33,026 nucleotides of DNA. It comes from Rhodobacteraceae bacterium UBA7436 (GTDB taxonomy: Bacteria > Pseudomonadota > Alphaproteobacteria > Rhodobacterales > Rhodobacteraceae). The translations under genes were made by a program, and so were the position numbers. The stretch is taken from positions 6,678 to 39,703 of the forward strand of contig DLQI01000061.1 in the NCBI GenBank assembly GCA_002478745.1, in the 5' to 3' direction. Of this stretch, positions 1 to 8,961 are shown in pieces. A model generated the notes under the pieces. The model was not told the origin of the DNA and did not search any database. It saw nothing but the letters and a program-made list of their open reading frames with translations. Position 1 is the stretch's first letter. Every line of letters starts with the position of its first letter.

Positions 1-84
1 GGTTGTAATGCTTTTGGCGTGCATAACTCGAAATGTCACCGGTGTTGCAGATTCTTAACGCCGTCCAACACAGCAGGTTTATTG

Positions 85-1347
85 ATGATGCCACTCAGCT
101 ATGCGAAGAAACACTATGGTTTGATCCTATTTTCGCTTGTGATATTTGGTTCGGCGCTCGACACAAGTGTTGGACTGAACTTTCTACTCCTATTTGTCAT
201 TGTAAGCGGCGTCGTTTTTTCGGCAACTAATTCTGGTGAGAACATTCACCTCTCTTCAAGATACAAACTAACAATTGGTCTTTTCTTCGCGACATATATT
301 GGGCTGGTTTGTTCGGAAATTTTGACATCATTCGACCCGGCAGAAGCTGCATCTGTGATCGTGAACTACCTGCCAGTTGGGTTGCTAGGGCTGGTTTTGG
401 TGTTTTGTCTGAAACATGGTGTAAGCTTTTCGAAGCTCACGCCATGGATTGCCTTGATTGCCATCATATATGCAATTTTGGCCCTCTATCAATCAAACTG
501 GAGTCCTTCGGGGAGGGTCAGCTTTGGCTACAACCCAATTCCTTTGGGTATGATCGCTGTCCAACTAATGTTTTGGTGTGGCTGCGCAACGTTGGAACGA
601 CAACGTTCATCGCTTCTGGCTCTTGTTGGAATAGTAGCAGCATTTTGGGTTGTCTATTTGACTGCCAGTAGGGCACCAGGGATCGTCGGATTCGCGCTGT
701 TGTCCGTTTGGTTTTTGTTTTCAAAACAGCCACTTGTGGTTCGTGCCGCCGTTCTTATTTCGTGCGCATCAATTCTTCCATTGTTAAACTTTCTTGGAGA
801 ACTTGCAAAGTCTTCTGAAGTATCAAGTCTCAATATTTTATTCGAACCTTCTAATGGTAGTCTTTTGGGGCGACTTTCTATTGTTGATAGTTCAATCATG
901 ACAGGGGTCGATACTGGCGTCATTGGCTCCGGCACTTCCCGATCATGGATTTGGCATACGGGAATTGATGTTATCAAGCAACAACCCTGGCTCGGCTGGG
1001 GACGTGAAGCACGCTTAACACAGGAAATGTTTCGTGCAGTAGATGCACCAATCGGCCTCACCACATTCCCACATTTTCACAACGAGATTATAAACATGGC
1101 GGTGCGGTTTGGAATTCCGGCAGCTATTTTGATGGTTGTCAGCTACGCAAGTTTTTTTTTGATCCCGACAAACAAACGGGCCTTTTGGATCACATTTGTT
1201 TTTCTGAGCCAACTTTTCGCTTTGTCAGTTACAGATGTAATCTGGCACCACAGCGTTACGATGTCGATGTTTGTGTTTACGCTCATCTTGATGTTCTTGT
1301 TTTTAATTGAAGACTCTGAACGAGTTGAAGATGCGTCAACTAGGTAG
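85..1347 (+). CDS. O-antigen ligase/polymerase-like integral membrane protein
   Basis: Polytopic membrane protein of about 420 residues with some ten hydrophobic segments. Near residues 300-350 it has the signature region of the O-antigen ligase/Wzy_C family: WLGWG around residue 302, then HFHNE around residues 330-334 followed by a glycine-containing helix. Family members join or polymerise lipid-linked glycans on the periplasmic face of the inner membrane; the substrate here cannot be read from sequence. The frame is open to the left edge and a GTG at 19 is possible. The ATG at 85 is preferred because a CAGG lies 7 bases upstream and the first hydrophobic helix starts soon after it. A start outside the window cannot be excluded. 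No other polysaccharide gene is visible beside it. Confidence 0.75.
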   Translation: MMPLSYAKKHYGLILFSLVIFGSALDTSVGLNFLLLFVIVSGVVFSATNSGENIHLSSRYKLTIGLFFATYIGLVCSEILTSFDPAEAASVIVNYLPVGLLGLVLVFCLKHGVSFSKLTPWIALIAIIYAILALYQSNWSPSGRVSFGYNPIPLGMIAVQLMFWCGCATLERQRSSLLALVGIVAAFWVVYLTASRAPGIVGFALLSVWFLFSKQPLVVRAAVLISCASILPLLNFLGELAKSSEVSSLNILFEPSNGSLLGRLSIVDSSIMTGVDTGVIGSGTSRSWIWHTGIDVIKQQPWLGWGREARLTQEMFRAVDAPIGLTTFPHFHNEIINMAVRFGIPAAILMVVSYASFFLIPTNKRAFWITFVFLSQLFALSVTDVIWHHSVTMSMFVFTLILMFLFLIEDSERVEDASTR

Positions 1348-2270
1348 CTGGTACCTAAATGTGGATGCATCTCCTGCTTAAACGGGCTGCCCACTCTTGA
1401 AAGCGTGGAAAAGCGCTAATTGTGATCCGTTACCGCATCGTGATTTTCGTCGCCTAGGCGCGTGTTGTCTGCAAGGTGCGCGCGTATACGGTTTCTTTCG
1501 TTTCGGTTATGCGCTGACGAAGGCAAATCATTTGCGTGTCACCGGTCCAATAAAAGTTGGGAAGAGCACGCGTTGCGTTCAGTTGATGGCCTCTTTGGAT
1601 TCTGATATTTTTATCCAGTAGATGCCGCGAGCGTATTTTCTCCAACCTGGGACGTGGCGGACGAACGCTCGGCCGAATTAAACGGCTCGTTGCCATCGCA
1701 ATCGGCGCGTTCCGCCCGTTGTATGTATTCCAACGAGCCCAGTAGGCCGTAGTTGATATTGAGGCTGATGTAGCCGCGATTGGTCATGGTGTGCCCTAGG
1801 CCATTGCATCTTGATAGCCGCCAAAGGTTTGAAAATGGGGCTCGATGAAGCTGTAAAATGCTCCGAATGCATGCTTTCGCGTGACAGCATAGTGCAAAGG
1901 CAACAGGTCTCGGAAATGAGCGGGGAAATGCTGTTCCACTAACACCATAACGTCTGTTGTGATCGCGCTAGTGTGGTGTGGTAAGTTGGGGCCACGCTTT
2001 ATTCATCCCATACTCGCGTTTTGTGTCGCTAAAGCTGACGTGATCAGACCGCGCCATCTTTAGGGGTTCACTGGCGTGTACGGTGCTGAAATCTGTATTC
2101 GTTTCCATGCTGGTTAGGATGAGTGACTGGACTGTTGAATAAGACAGATGGGTGTTTGTTGTATGAAAGTTATCGCGTGGTGGATTTGCAAGTTGCACTC
2201 AAAGCTTCACATCGACACATGTAGGGTATGGGTCTATCCAGTTTGGCGCTGGCCCATGACATTGCATTCT
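1348..2270. other. gene-poor interval, possibly decayed coding sequence
   Basis: About 920 bases with no convincing gene. Open frames are short, overlap on both strands and lack ribosome binding sites. The most protein-like stretch is a 50-codon minus-strand frame at 1796-1948 (MVLVEQHF near its start, FGGYQDAMA at its end). A 58-codon minus-strand frame at 1611-1787 follows it directly in a different phase. A third minus-strand frame at 1968-2198 lies just upstream. This pattern suggests a frameshifted remnant of one longer minus-strand gene, but I do not recognise the family. No terminal repeats of an insertion sequence were seen. Confidence 0.4.
1796..1948 (-). pseudogene. possible fragment of an unrecognised protein
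   Basis: A 50-codon frame from ATG to TAG with protein-like composition, rich in aromatic residues and histidine (for example AFYSFIEPHFQTFGG). The same frame continues open for about 20 codons upstream of the ATG before a TGA. There is no Shine-Dalgarno sequence before the ATG. It sits between other short minus-strand frames in different phases, consistent with a decayed gene. The family is not recognised, and it could equally be chance coding potential. Confidence 0.2.
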
Positions 2271-2275
2271 GGAGG
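2271..2275 (+). promoter_or_regulatory. strong ribosome binding site of the 92-residue orphan
   Basis: Perfect GGAGG with a 5-base spacer before the ATG at 2281. It is the main argument that the small downstream frame is translated, because the region to its left has no such signal. Confidence 0.7.
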
Positions 2276-2280
2276 TTCCG

Positions 2281-2559
2281 ATGGCTGATACCGATGAAAC
2301 AAATACTAAGACGCATTATATTTGCCAAACTTACGTTGAGAAAAAGCAAGGTTCTAGCGTAGTGACTTTGGCGATCGATAAACAGTTCGAATATTCCACT
2401 GCCTCAGATGCCGAAGAACGTGCAGAACGCGAATACCGCAACGAGACCTGTGTGGGTGCTGACGCCTACATGATCGTTGAAGATTCACAATCTGATGAAG
2501 TTGGGACACCTGATTTTCTTGTGCGTCTTGGCAATGTGCCGGACGACGATGGGTCCTGA
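2281..2559 (+). CDS. small acidic hypothetical protein, 92 residues
   Basis: Short gene with a perfect GGAGG five bases before the ATG and a hairpin terminator overlapping its stop codon, so it is probably a single-gene transcript. The product is soluble and strongly acidic, rich in Asp and Glu, with two cysteines, no signal peptide and no membrane segment. A charged stretch at residues 40-58 (ASDAEERAEREYRNE) could form a helix. I do not recognise the family. The neighbours (a decayed interval to the left, a convergent MATE gene to the right) give no functional clue. The expression signals make it more credible than a random frame. Confidence 0.65.
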   Translation: MADTDETNTKTHYICQTYVEKKQGSSVVTLAIDKQFEYSTASDAEERAEREYRNETCVGADAYMIVEDSQSDEVGTPDFLVRLGNVPDDDGS

Positions 2560-2580
2560 CCCAACACTGTGTGGGTCAGG
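2555..2580 (+). terminator. hairpin between convergent genes
   Basis: Perfect 9-bp stem, CCTGACCCA pairing with TGGGTCAGG, around an 8-base loop. It overlaps the stop codon of the 92-residue gene and lies 15 bases from the stop of the convergent MATE gene. There is no strong T-run on either side, so termination strength is uncertain. Confidence 0.6.
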
Positions 2581-2595
2581 GATCACATAAATTTG

Positions 2596-3999
2596 TCACC
2601 GGCGATGGTGCATGATCTTGAATGAGCGCTGGTGCTCTTTGAATTCTGGATCAACGGCCTCGGTCAGCTGATCGGTTTCGGCTTTCTTCATCAATCGTTC
2701 GGCCAGGATGAATGAAATGATTGCGGCGAACATTCCCCCAGCCATCTGTCCAATTAGGACACCTTCAGCGCCCCACAGCTGTGCGCCAAAGTAAACGAAC
2801 GGGATGGTGCCCAATGTGTTGCGCCCCCAGTTGACCCAAGTGGAATAGAATGGGTGGCCTAGGTTGTTGTAGGCCGCGTTACCGACAAAGATAATGCCGT
2901 TGAATATCCATGCTAATGATAGCGGACCGCAAAATAAGAAAATTAGATCGCGTGTTACGCCACTTGCGTTGAACAGATCTGCGATCGGTCCGCGTACAAG
3001 GTACAAGACAAACACAACAGGGATCACGTAGGCGACGATTAAAACCATGCTGCTGTTAAAGGCATAGCGAACGCGCCCGTGTTGGCCCGCGCCGAAATTT
3101 TGGCCGATGATCGGCCCAATTGCGCCAGACATGGCAAAGATCAGCGCGAATGCGATGGGGGTCAGGCGTCCGATAACGGCCATGCCCGCAACCGCTGCTT
3201 CGCCGAATTCCGCTGCAACACGCGTCACGTATGCGCCGCCAATTGGTGCTGCGATGTTCGCAAGCATTGCGGGGACAGCGATGGCTGCAATAGGGCGTAG
3301 ATCGCGCACAACTGCACTGACTGATAAGCCTGTGAACCCACCATAGCGGCGCGATATATACCACAGACCCGTCACAGCGATAGACACCCGTGAGATGGCA
3401 GAAGCCCATGCTGCACCGTCCAGCCCCATATCAAAACCAAAGATAAGGATTGGATCAAGAACGGCGTTCACGACACCAGCAACCAACGTGACGATCATCG
3501 ACAACTTGGCTGCGCCGTGGCTGCGCAAAGCCGCAGAAGCAATGATACCAATCATCAGGATCGGCATCGTTGGGATTAAGATTTGAAGGTAAGAAACGGC
3601 CAATTCTTGTGTTTCGCCAGATGCACCAACCAATGCGGTCAGATTGTACAGGTTGGTGTAAATTATGCTGGCAAACGCAATGGCAAAGGCAACCCCAACG
3701 ATCAGCACATGTGTCAACAACTCGGTCGCGCGTTCTGGGTTATCTTCCCCCAATGATTTGGCCACCATCGCCCCACCGGCAATGGCCATACCGATACTGA
3801 TCGACGTGGTGATGAACAAAATGGATCCGGCAAAGCCAACTGCGGCAGCCAATTCGTCAATTCCCAACATCGATATGAAAATCATATCCACCAAGTCGAC
3901 GACAAACAGTGCCAAGAAGCCAACGGCAGCTGTCATGGACATCGTTATGATGTGTTGTGTCAGATTGCCGCTGAGAAACTTGGCTTGCTCATGGCTCAT
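2596..3999 (-). CDS. MATE family multidrug/sodium exporter
   Basis: Protein of 467 residues with about 12 hydrophobic segments in two similar halves, the usual size of MATE exporters (NorM type), which export cationic compounds in exchange for Na+ or H+. Recognisable family features are the early FLALFVVDLVDMIFIS stretch with its acidic residues, the GVVNAVLDPILIFGFD region after helix five, and the GPIIGQNFGAG region at the start of the second half. Its ATG overlaps the stop of the upstream Kef-type gene (ATGA), so the two are cotranscribed and translationally coupled. The C-terminal 30 residues are hydrophilic and basic. The substrate is not predictable. Confidence 0.9.
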   Translation of the reverse strand: MSHEQAKFLSGNLTQHIITMSMTAAVGFLALFVVDLVDMIFISMLGIDELAAAVGFAGSILFITTSISIGMAIAGGAMVAKSLGEDNPERATELLTHVLIVGVAFAIAFASIIYTNLYNLTALVGASGETQELAVSYLQILIPTMPILMIGIIASAALRSHGAAKLSMIVTLVAGVVNAVLDPILIFGFDMGLDGAAWASAISRVSIAVTGLWYISRRYGGFTGLSVSAVVRDLRPIAAIAVPAMLANIAAPIGGAYVTRVAAEFGEAAVAGMAVIGRLTPIAFALIFAMSGAIGPIIGQNFGAGQHGRVRYAFNSSMVLIVAYVIPVVFVLYLVRGPIADLFNASGVTRDLIFLFCGPLSLAWIFNGIIFVGNAAYNNLGHPFYSTWVNWGRNTLGTIPFVYFGAQLWGAEGVLIGQMAGGMFAAIISFILAERLMKKAETDQLTEAVDPEFKEHQRSFKIMHHRR

Positions 4000-5858
4000 G
4001 TGGTTTTCTCATCCATGATTGCTTCAATCCTTAAGGTCATTTCAGCTTCCCAATCGCAGCGAAGCTCCCTGACACGAGACATGTATGCTTCGTTGTCTTT
4101 CATCGGAACGGCAGGGTCATAATGATCCGCAGCCATGACCATGCTACCACGATCCAATTCGTTAAAGGCTTCTGTTAGCTGAGCCGCTTGATTTGAAGAG
4201 TACCCAATGCTCTGCATCGCTGAGCGGGCCATGCGAAGGGAGCTGTCATAGGTCTCGCGGATGATATCGCGGCAACCGGCGTGCCACAGATCATATACAT
4301 GGTTGCGATCCACAGCACGGGCAACAATGTGAACATCTGGATGATGGTGGCGCACATATTTGACCAACTCGGTGATTTGTTCACGTCCATCAATGGCGAT
4401 CACCAACAGTTTTGCATTCTCAATACCTGCGGAATGCAACAAGTCAGGGCGGGTCGCATCACCGTAGTATGCTTGCAAATCGAATGCCTTAAGGAACTCT
4501 AGCTGTCGGGCGCTAAAGTCCATAACTGTTGGAGACAAGCCGATGTTTCGCAAAATTCGGCTGACGATCCCACCGACGCGGCCGTGGCCCGCGATGATGA
4601 TGTTGCTTTTTTCTTCAATCACATCCATTTCGCGATCTTCAGTCGTAGCGAGACGTGGCGCGATCACGCGGTCAAACAAGATAAACAGGGCAGGGGTTAG
4701 AAGCATCGAAAGTGCAACAATCAGCAAAAGACGATCTGCCAAATCACTTGGGATTACCGCGCTCGCAACTGTAAATGAGAGCAGTACAAAGCCGAATTCA
4801 CCCGCCTGGGCCAAGCCAAGGCTGAATAACCAGCGATCTGTGCCCTCAATTTTGAAGATCACAGCGAGGACAAATAAAACAGCAATTTTCAGCGCCATCA
4901 AGCCAAGTGACAAGGCGACGATAATCGCGAAGTTGTCGAACAACAGACCAAAGTTGATCCCCGCACCGACCGTCATAAAGAACAGACCAAGCAACAGGCC
5001 TTTGAATGGATCGATGTCGCTTTCAAGTTCGTGGCGGTATTCGCTGTTTGCCAAAACAACACCGGCAAGAAACGTTCCCAAAGCAGGGGACAACCCGACC
5101 AAGGTCATGAGCAAAGCAATACCAATCACCATCATCAAAGCCGTGGCGACAAACAATTCACGCAGTTTTGCCGCAGCGATGAAACGAAAGACGGGGCCAG
5201 TCATATAAGAGCCAACAATGACAACAGCCGCAATTGCGCCCAGTGTCACAAGTGCCGCGCCCCATGCTGGCAAGCCGTCGACAAGGCTCATGGCAGGGCC
5301 GTGACCATCGTCGCCAGTACCGTGGTGCAATCCCTCAACCAGTTCAGGCAGCGCCAAAAGTGGGACCAACGCCAGCATTGGGATAACGGCGATATCTTGG
5401 AACAAGAGGACAGAAAAGCTGGATTGCCCGCCATCACTTTTCATCAAGCCTTTCTCGTTCAGGGTCTGCAAAACGATGGCGGTTGAAGACAATGCCATGA
5501 CCAAGCCGATCGCCAAGGCGACGGACCACACTTGACCCATCATCATTGCAGCACCCATCACGGCGATTGTTGTCAACGCAACCTGCCCACCACCAAGGCC
5601 TAAAAGTTTATTGCGCATGGACCAAAGCAGTTTTGGCTCAAGTTCAAGCCCAACCAAGAACAGCATCATCACCACGCCAAATTCAGCGAAGTGTTGGATG
5701 GATATTACATCCACATGCAAGATCGCGAGAATTGGACTGATCACAATGCCAGCGATGAGGTAGCCCAGAACCGAACCAAGACCGAGACGGGATGCGATTG
5801 GTACGGCAAAAACACCAGCAACAAGGAAAAGGAATGCGAGAAGTAGAAAATCTGTCAT
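3996..5858 (-). CDS. Kef-type monovalent cation:proton antiporter (CPA2)
   Basis: 620 residues. The first 390 or so form a Na+/H+ exchanger domain with about 12 helices. The C-terminal part from roughly residue 415 is a TrkA-N nucleotide-binding domain with the Rossmann motif GHGRVGG, followed by GDATRPDLL. This is the architecture of KefB/KefC potassium efflux systems and relatives, which exchange K+ for H+ across the inner membrane under nucleotide or glutathione control. A histidine-rich loop (HHGTGDDGHGPA) lies between helices. The start has a weak AGG upstream. The gene leads a two-gene operon and its stop overlaps the MATE start. Whether it responds to glutathione adducts cannot be judged. 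Confidence 0.88.
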   Translation of the reverse strand: MTDFLLLAFLFLVAGVFAVPIASRLGLGSVLGYLIAGIVISPILAILHVDVISIQHFAEFGVVMMLFLVGLELEPKLLWSMRNKLLGLGGGQVALTTIAVMGAAMMMGQVWSVALAIGLVMALSSTAIVLQTLNEKGLMKSDGGQSSFSVLLFQDIAVIPMLALVPLLALPELVEGLHHGTGDDGHGPAMSLVDGLPAWGAALVTLGAIAAVVIVGSYMTGPVFRFIAAAKLRELFVATALMMVIGIALLMTLVGLSPALGTFLAGVVLANSEYRHELESDIDPFKGLLLGLFFMTVGAGINFGLLFDNFAIIVALSLGLMALKIAVLFVLAVIFKIEGTDRWLFSLGLAQAGEFGFVLLSFTVASAVIPSDLADRLLLIVALSMLLTPALFILFDRVIAPRLATTEDREMDVIEEKSNIIIAGHGRVGGIVSRILRNIGLSPTVMDFSARQLEFLKAFDLQAYYGDATRPDLLHSAGIENAKLLVIAIDGREQITELVKYVRHHHPDVHIVARAVDRNHVYDLWHAGCRDIIRETYDSSLRMARSAMQSIGYSSNQAAQLTEAFNELDRGSMVMAADHYDPAVPMKDNEAYMSRVRELRCDWEAEMTLRIEAIMDEKTT

Positions 5859-5897
5859 GTGAAATACCTAATAAATGGTTTTCACATTCAAATGCGA

Positions 5898-5934
5898 CCA
5901 AGGCGCGAAAGTAAAGGAATTCTGACCGCCTTGG
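5898..5934 (-). terminator. inverted repeat after the iolB operon, possible weak terminator
   Basis: Perfect 8-bp inverted repeat (CCAAGGCG and CGCCTTGG) with a 21-base loop in the 105-base gap between the end of iolB and the start of the Kef-type gene. No T-run follows. A second small hairpin (GCGACG/CGTCGC, 5958-5974) covers the iolB stop codon. The promoter of the Kef-MATE operon must lie in the same gap. Confidence 0.35.
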
Positions 5935-5963
5935 GGTGGAAACCTATGTAGGATTCGGCGACG

Positions 5964-6770
5964 TTAGGCGTCGCGCTTGGCAATCCAATCGTGGGCAGGG
6001 TCGTTTTCAAAACGCCATTTGCGCAAGGGACCTGCCATCACATTTAGATAATACAATTCATAACCATAAGGGGCACCGCACGGGTGGTGACCTTTGGGTA
6101 CTAGCACTACATCGCCATCCTTGGCTGCCATGGTTTCATCCAACTCACCGTCCTCGGTATAGACGCGTTGAATTGCAAAGCCTTGGGCGGGATTCAGGCG
6201 GTGGTAATAGGTTTCCTCAAGGTAGGTCATGTCGGGATAGTTATCTTCATCGTGACGGTGGCTTGGGTAAGATGACCAGTTGCCAGATGGTGTGAACACT
6301 TCAGTGACCAGAAGACTACCTGCCACATCCCGATTTTCCATTGCGATATTGTTGATGAAACGCTGGTTTTGACCAATGCCACGTGGGGTTAATTCGATAT
6401 TCTCTGGCCCAATACGCTGCGCTGGATAGTCGCCTTTTGCGGGGGCGGTACAAACTGCCAAAACGCAATCGGTGGTGGCTGTTGCTGTCCAGTCGCTATC
6501 GCCGGGAACATAGGCGCAGTGGGGTGCTGTCTTTTCGAAGACAGACATGCGGTCGCCCATCTTACCAAAGTCGATGCCTGCGGCTTGGATCTCTGCGTGG
6601 CCCTCGACAAGAACCAAAATCACTTCGCGATCTCTTGTTGCTTCGTTGGCCGTTTCACCTGCTTTGAGGTGATAAAGACCAAAACCAACATACTCCCATC
6701 CGGCCGTTTCTGGCGTAATGTCGTGTACTTTACCGGATGTACTGGTCGGCGAGCGAAGTAGATTTGCCAT
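5964..6770 (-). CDS. iolB: 5-deoxy-glucuronate isomerase IolB (canonical copy)
   Basis: 268 residues, normal for IolB, a metal-dependent double cupin that converts 5-deoxy-glucuronate to 5-dehydro-2-deoxygluconate in myo-inositol catabolism. Hallmarks are PSHRHDEDN (metal-binding H-x-H) near residues 165-175, LEETYYHR with the metal-binding Glu, PKGHHPCGAPYGYELYYLNVMAGP near 225-245, and the terminal NDPAHDWI. All fit the classical family. It is the last gene of the inositol ABC transporter operon, 29 bases after the small membrane protein gene. A second, divergent IolB lies at 17.3-18.2 kb; this copy is the better candidate for the standard reaction. Confidence 0.93.
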   Translation of the reverse strand: MANLLRSPTSTSGKVHDITPETAGWEYVGFGLYHLKAGETANEATRDREVILVLVEGHAEIQAAGIDFGKMGDRMSVFEKTAPHCAYVPGDSDWTATATTDCVLAVCTAPAKGDYPAQRIGPENIELTPRGIGQNQRFINNIAMENRDVAGSLLVTEVFTPSGNWSSYPSHRHDEDNYPDMTYLEETYYHRLNPAQGFAIQRVYTEDGELDETMAAKDGDVVLVPKGHHPCGAPYGYELYYLNVMAGPLRKWRFENDPAHDWIAKRDA

Positions 6771-6799
6771 GTGGAAATTTCAATTCATTAGTGTTGGAT

Positions 6800-7030
6800 T
6801 TATGGATTTGCCGATGGAGCGTTTACGTCATCGGGCAAAACGAAATCAAAGAAAAAGACGTAAGCTGAATAGACGCCGATGCCGGCCATCAGCAACGCCC
6901 AGACGGCGTTACCTGCGGTCGCTTCGACAACCGTCCATCCTGCGAGGACTGCAATCAGGACAATCCGTCGCCAAAGTGGGCGGAAAAAGGGGTGGCGCAA
7001 TTCTAGGGCGTTGGGCCGCCGTTTGGTCAT
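6800..7030 (-). CDS. small two-helix inner-membrane protein in the inositol transport operon
   Basis: 76 residues from the ATG at 7030, preceded by GGAG eight bases upstream. A longer frame starts inside the ATPase gene but has no such signal. The product has a basic N-terminus (TKRRPNALELRHPFFRPLWRR) and two hydrophobic segments at about residues 23-40 and 43-65, then a short acidic tail. From memory, proteins of this type often sit beside sugar ABC transporters in Rhodobacteraceae, but I cannot name a function. It starts 16 bases after the ATPase stop and precedes iolB, so it belongs to the inositol uptake operon, perhaps as a transporter accessory. Confidence 0.7.
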   Translation of the reverse strand: MTKRRPNALELRHPFFRPLWRRIVLIAVLAGWTVVEATAGNAVWALLMAGIGVYSAYVFFFDFVLPDDVNAPSANP

Positions 7031-7046
7031 TGCGCCACTCCAATCA

Positions 7047-7841
7047 TCAAACGGTACCGCCCAAGGAACCTTCAAGCGAGGCCAGCTCTTGGCCGCCAGC
7101 CATTAGGTCTTGAAGTGCTTCGGGTGTGATGCCGCCACGTTCCGCTGTGCCGTGTGTTGTGCCGCGATTTAGAACCGTAAAACGATCCCCTACGGCCAAA
7201 GCATGACGTACATTGTGCGTGATGAAGACAACTGCCACACCTTCTTTGCGCACCTTGTCGATGGTTGCCAAAACATTGGATGTTTGGCGTACGCCCAGTG
7301 CAGAAGTTGGTTCATCTAAGATCAATACCTTTGCACCGAAATGCACGGCGCGTGATATTGCAACCGTCTGGCGTTCACCGCCCGATAAGGTGCCAACGGC
7401 CTGATCTGGGCCGCGCAGGTTGATGCCCATTTTACGCATGGCTTCCATGGTTTCATGGTCCGCTTTTTCACGGTCATAAAACGGGATGCCTGCGATTTTC
7501 TTCGTTGGCTCATTGCCCAAGAAGAAATTGCGGCTAACAGACATGAGTGGGATCATGGCAAGGTGCTGGTGCACCGTTGCAATTCCTGCTTCCATAGCAG
7601 CGCGCGGGTTCTCAAATTTTTGGACGTTGCCATCCACAATAATGTCACCCTCAGTAGGCTTCACAACACCTGACATCGTTTTGATGAAGGTTGATTTACC
7701 CGCACCGTTGTCACCTAAAAGACAGTGGCATTCGCCCGGATAAATCTTGATCGAAACACCGGCGAGCGCGATCACTGGCCCGTAGGTTTTTCTGATGTTG
7801 CGCATCTCGATGATGGGCGTGGCTTCTGTTTGAGCATTCAT
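7047..7841 (-). CDS. inositol-type sugar ABC transporter, ATP-binding subunit
   Basis: 264 residues with a single nucleotide-binding domain, unlike the duplicated RbsA/MglA type. Walker A is GDNGAGKST at 43-51, the signature LSGGERQ at 152-158, Walker B VLILDEP at 172-178, and the H-loop ITHN at 207-210. It energises import through the adjacent permease. The order binding protein - permease - single-domain ATPase with iol genes around it matches IatA of the Caulobacter/Sinorhizobium-type inositol importer. The start has GGGGAG upstream, and the ATG is one base past the permease stop, indicating coupling. The substrate myo-inositol is inferred from context. Confidence 0.9.
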   Translation of the reverse strand: MNAQTEATPIIEMRNIRKTYGPVIALAGVSIKIYPGECHCLLGDNGAGKSTFIKTMSGVVKPTEGDIIVDGNVQKFENPRAAMEAGIATVHQHLAMIPLMSVSRNFFLGNEPTKKIAGIPFYDREKADHETMEAMRKMGINLRGPDQAVGTLSGGERQTVAISRAVHFGAKVLILDEPTSALGVRQTSNVLATIDKVRKEGVAVVFITHNVRHALAVGDRFTVLNRGTTHGTAERGGITPEALQDLMAGGQELASLEGSLGGTV

Positions 7842-7842
7842 A

Positions 7843-8961
7843 TCAACGCTCCCCTGTAATCAAGCGACGGATATATGTGTTCAGGATCACCGCACCAAGC
7901 AAAATGACACCAAGGAACACGCGGAAGAGTGAGCTTTCGACCCCAGCAAAGAAGAGACCTTGTTGCACGACACCAAAGATCAAAGCGCCAAGTGCTGCGC
8001 CGATGACGGACCCATATCCACCCGTCAAAAGCGCGCCGCCGATGACAACTGCGATGATGGCTTCGAATTCTTTAAGCAAACCACGGTCAGCTCCAGCAGA
8101 ACCAAATTCCATGACCTGGCATGTTGCAAATACTGTCGCGCAGAAAGCTGTGAACATGAACATCAGTATTTTAACTCTGCTTACAGGAACACCTGAATTA
8201 CGCGCGGCCTCTGCGTCGCCACCAGATGCAAAGACCCAGTTGCCGAAACGTGTTTTGGTCAAGAGGACATGGCCAAAAACAACGAGGCCAAGTGCCCAAA
8301 CGATCAACATTGGAATGCCGTCAACCACTGGCTGACCCGCACGTGTGCCGCGTTCGAAGACAGCGATCACACCTTGGTCACCTAGATAAACAAAGAAACC
8401 TTGAAGAATTTTACCGCCAAACAAAACGCCTAACCAATCACCTTCTGCCGCTTCACGAATGCCACCGATAATGGTTTTGCGTTCGATTGTTTGTGGAAGG
8501 AAAATGGTGAACCCGCGTAAAATAAATAGGAAGGCCAAAGTTACGATAAAGCTAGGAAGACCTGTGCGGATACAGATCAAACCGTTCAAGGCACCGATTG
8601 CGGTGCAGATTGCGAAAGTTAATATGATTGCCATCCACATGGGCCAACCAAATGTGACCCCGAAAATTGCGATCAACATTCCGGCGAAACCGATCATAGA
8701 GCCAACGCTTAGGTCAAATTCGCCAGCGATCATTAACAGGCAGGCACCCACCGCGATAATCATGAATTGCGCTGAAACTACAGACCAGTTCATCATGCCC
8801 TGCGCACTGAACATGCCGCTGTCGCCAGCTAAGAAGATAAAGACCGCAAATACTGCGATCGTCCCGATGATTCCACCAAGTTCGGGGCGTATCAGTGCGT
8901 TGCGAAACGACGACATCTCTTTGACGCGTTCGTCGGTTCCAGTGGTTGTCTCGTTGGACAT
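7843..8961 (-). CDS. inositol-type sugar ABC transporter, permease subunit
   Basis: 372 residues with about ten hydrophobic segments. It belongs to the RbsC/AraH branched-chain-permease superfamily, shown by GEFDLSVGSMIGFAG near residues 85-100 and the ATGGD-like FASGGDAEAARNSGV segment near residues 235-250, both typical of ribose-type permeases. The hydrophilic N-terminal tail of about 25 residues is normal for the family. It forms the membrane channel with the ATPase gene one base downstream. A hairpin separates it from the binding-protein gene upstream and could lower its expression relative to that gene. Corresponds to IatP in inositol transporters. Confidence 0.9.
   Translation of the reverse strand: MSNETTTGTDERVKEMSSFRNALIRPELGGIIGTIAVFAVFIFLAGDSGMFSAQGMMNWSVVSAQFMIIAVGACLLMIAGEFDLSVGSMIGFAGMLIAIFGVTFGWPMWMAIILTFAICTAIGALNGLICIRTGLPSFIVTLAFLFILRGFTIFLPQTIERKTIIGGIREAAEGDWLGVLFGGKILQGFFVYLGDQGVIAVFERGTRAGQPVVDGIPMLIVWALGLVVFGHVLLTKTRFGNWVFASGGDAEAARNSGVPVSRVKILMFMFTAFCATVFATCQVMEFGSAGADRGLLKEFEAIIAVVIGGALLTGGYGSVIGAALGALIFGVVQQGLFFAGVESSLFRVFLGVILLGAVILNTYIRRLITGER

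Noticed and set aside
1397..1621. 74-codon plus-strand frame containing GKST, resembling a P-loop
   Set aside because: The motif context (GPIKVGKSTR) lacks a proper Walker A strand and the frame is short, overlapping and without a ribosome binding site.
4543..5208. 221-codon open frame on the plus strand opposite the Kef-type gene
   Set aside because: It lies wholly inside a well-supported membrane protein gene. Its composition (rich in Ser, Thr, Arg, Asn) is what antisense reading of hydrophobic codons gives, and it shows no domain.
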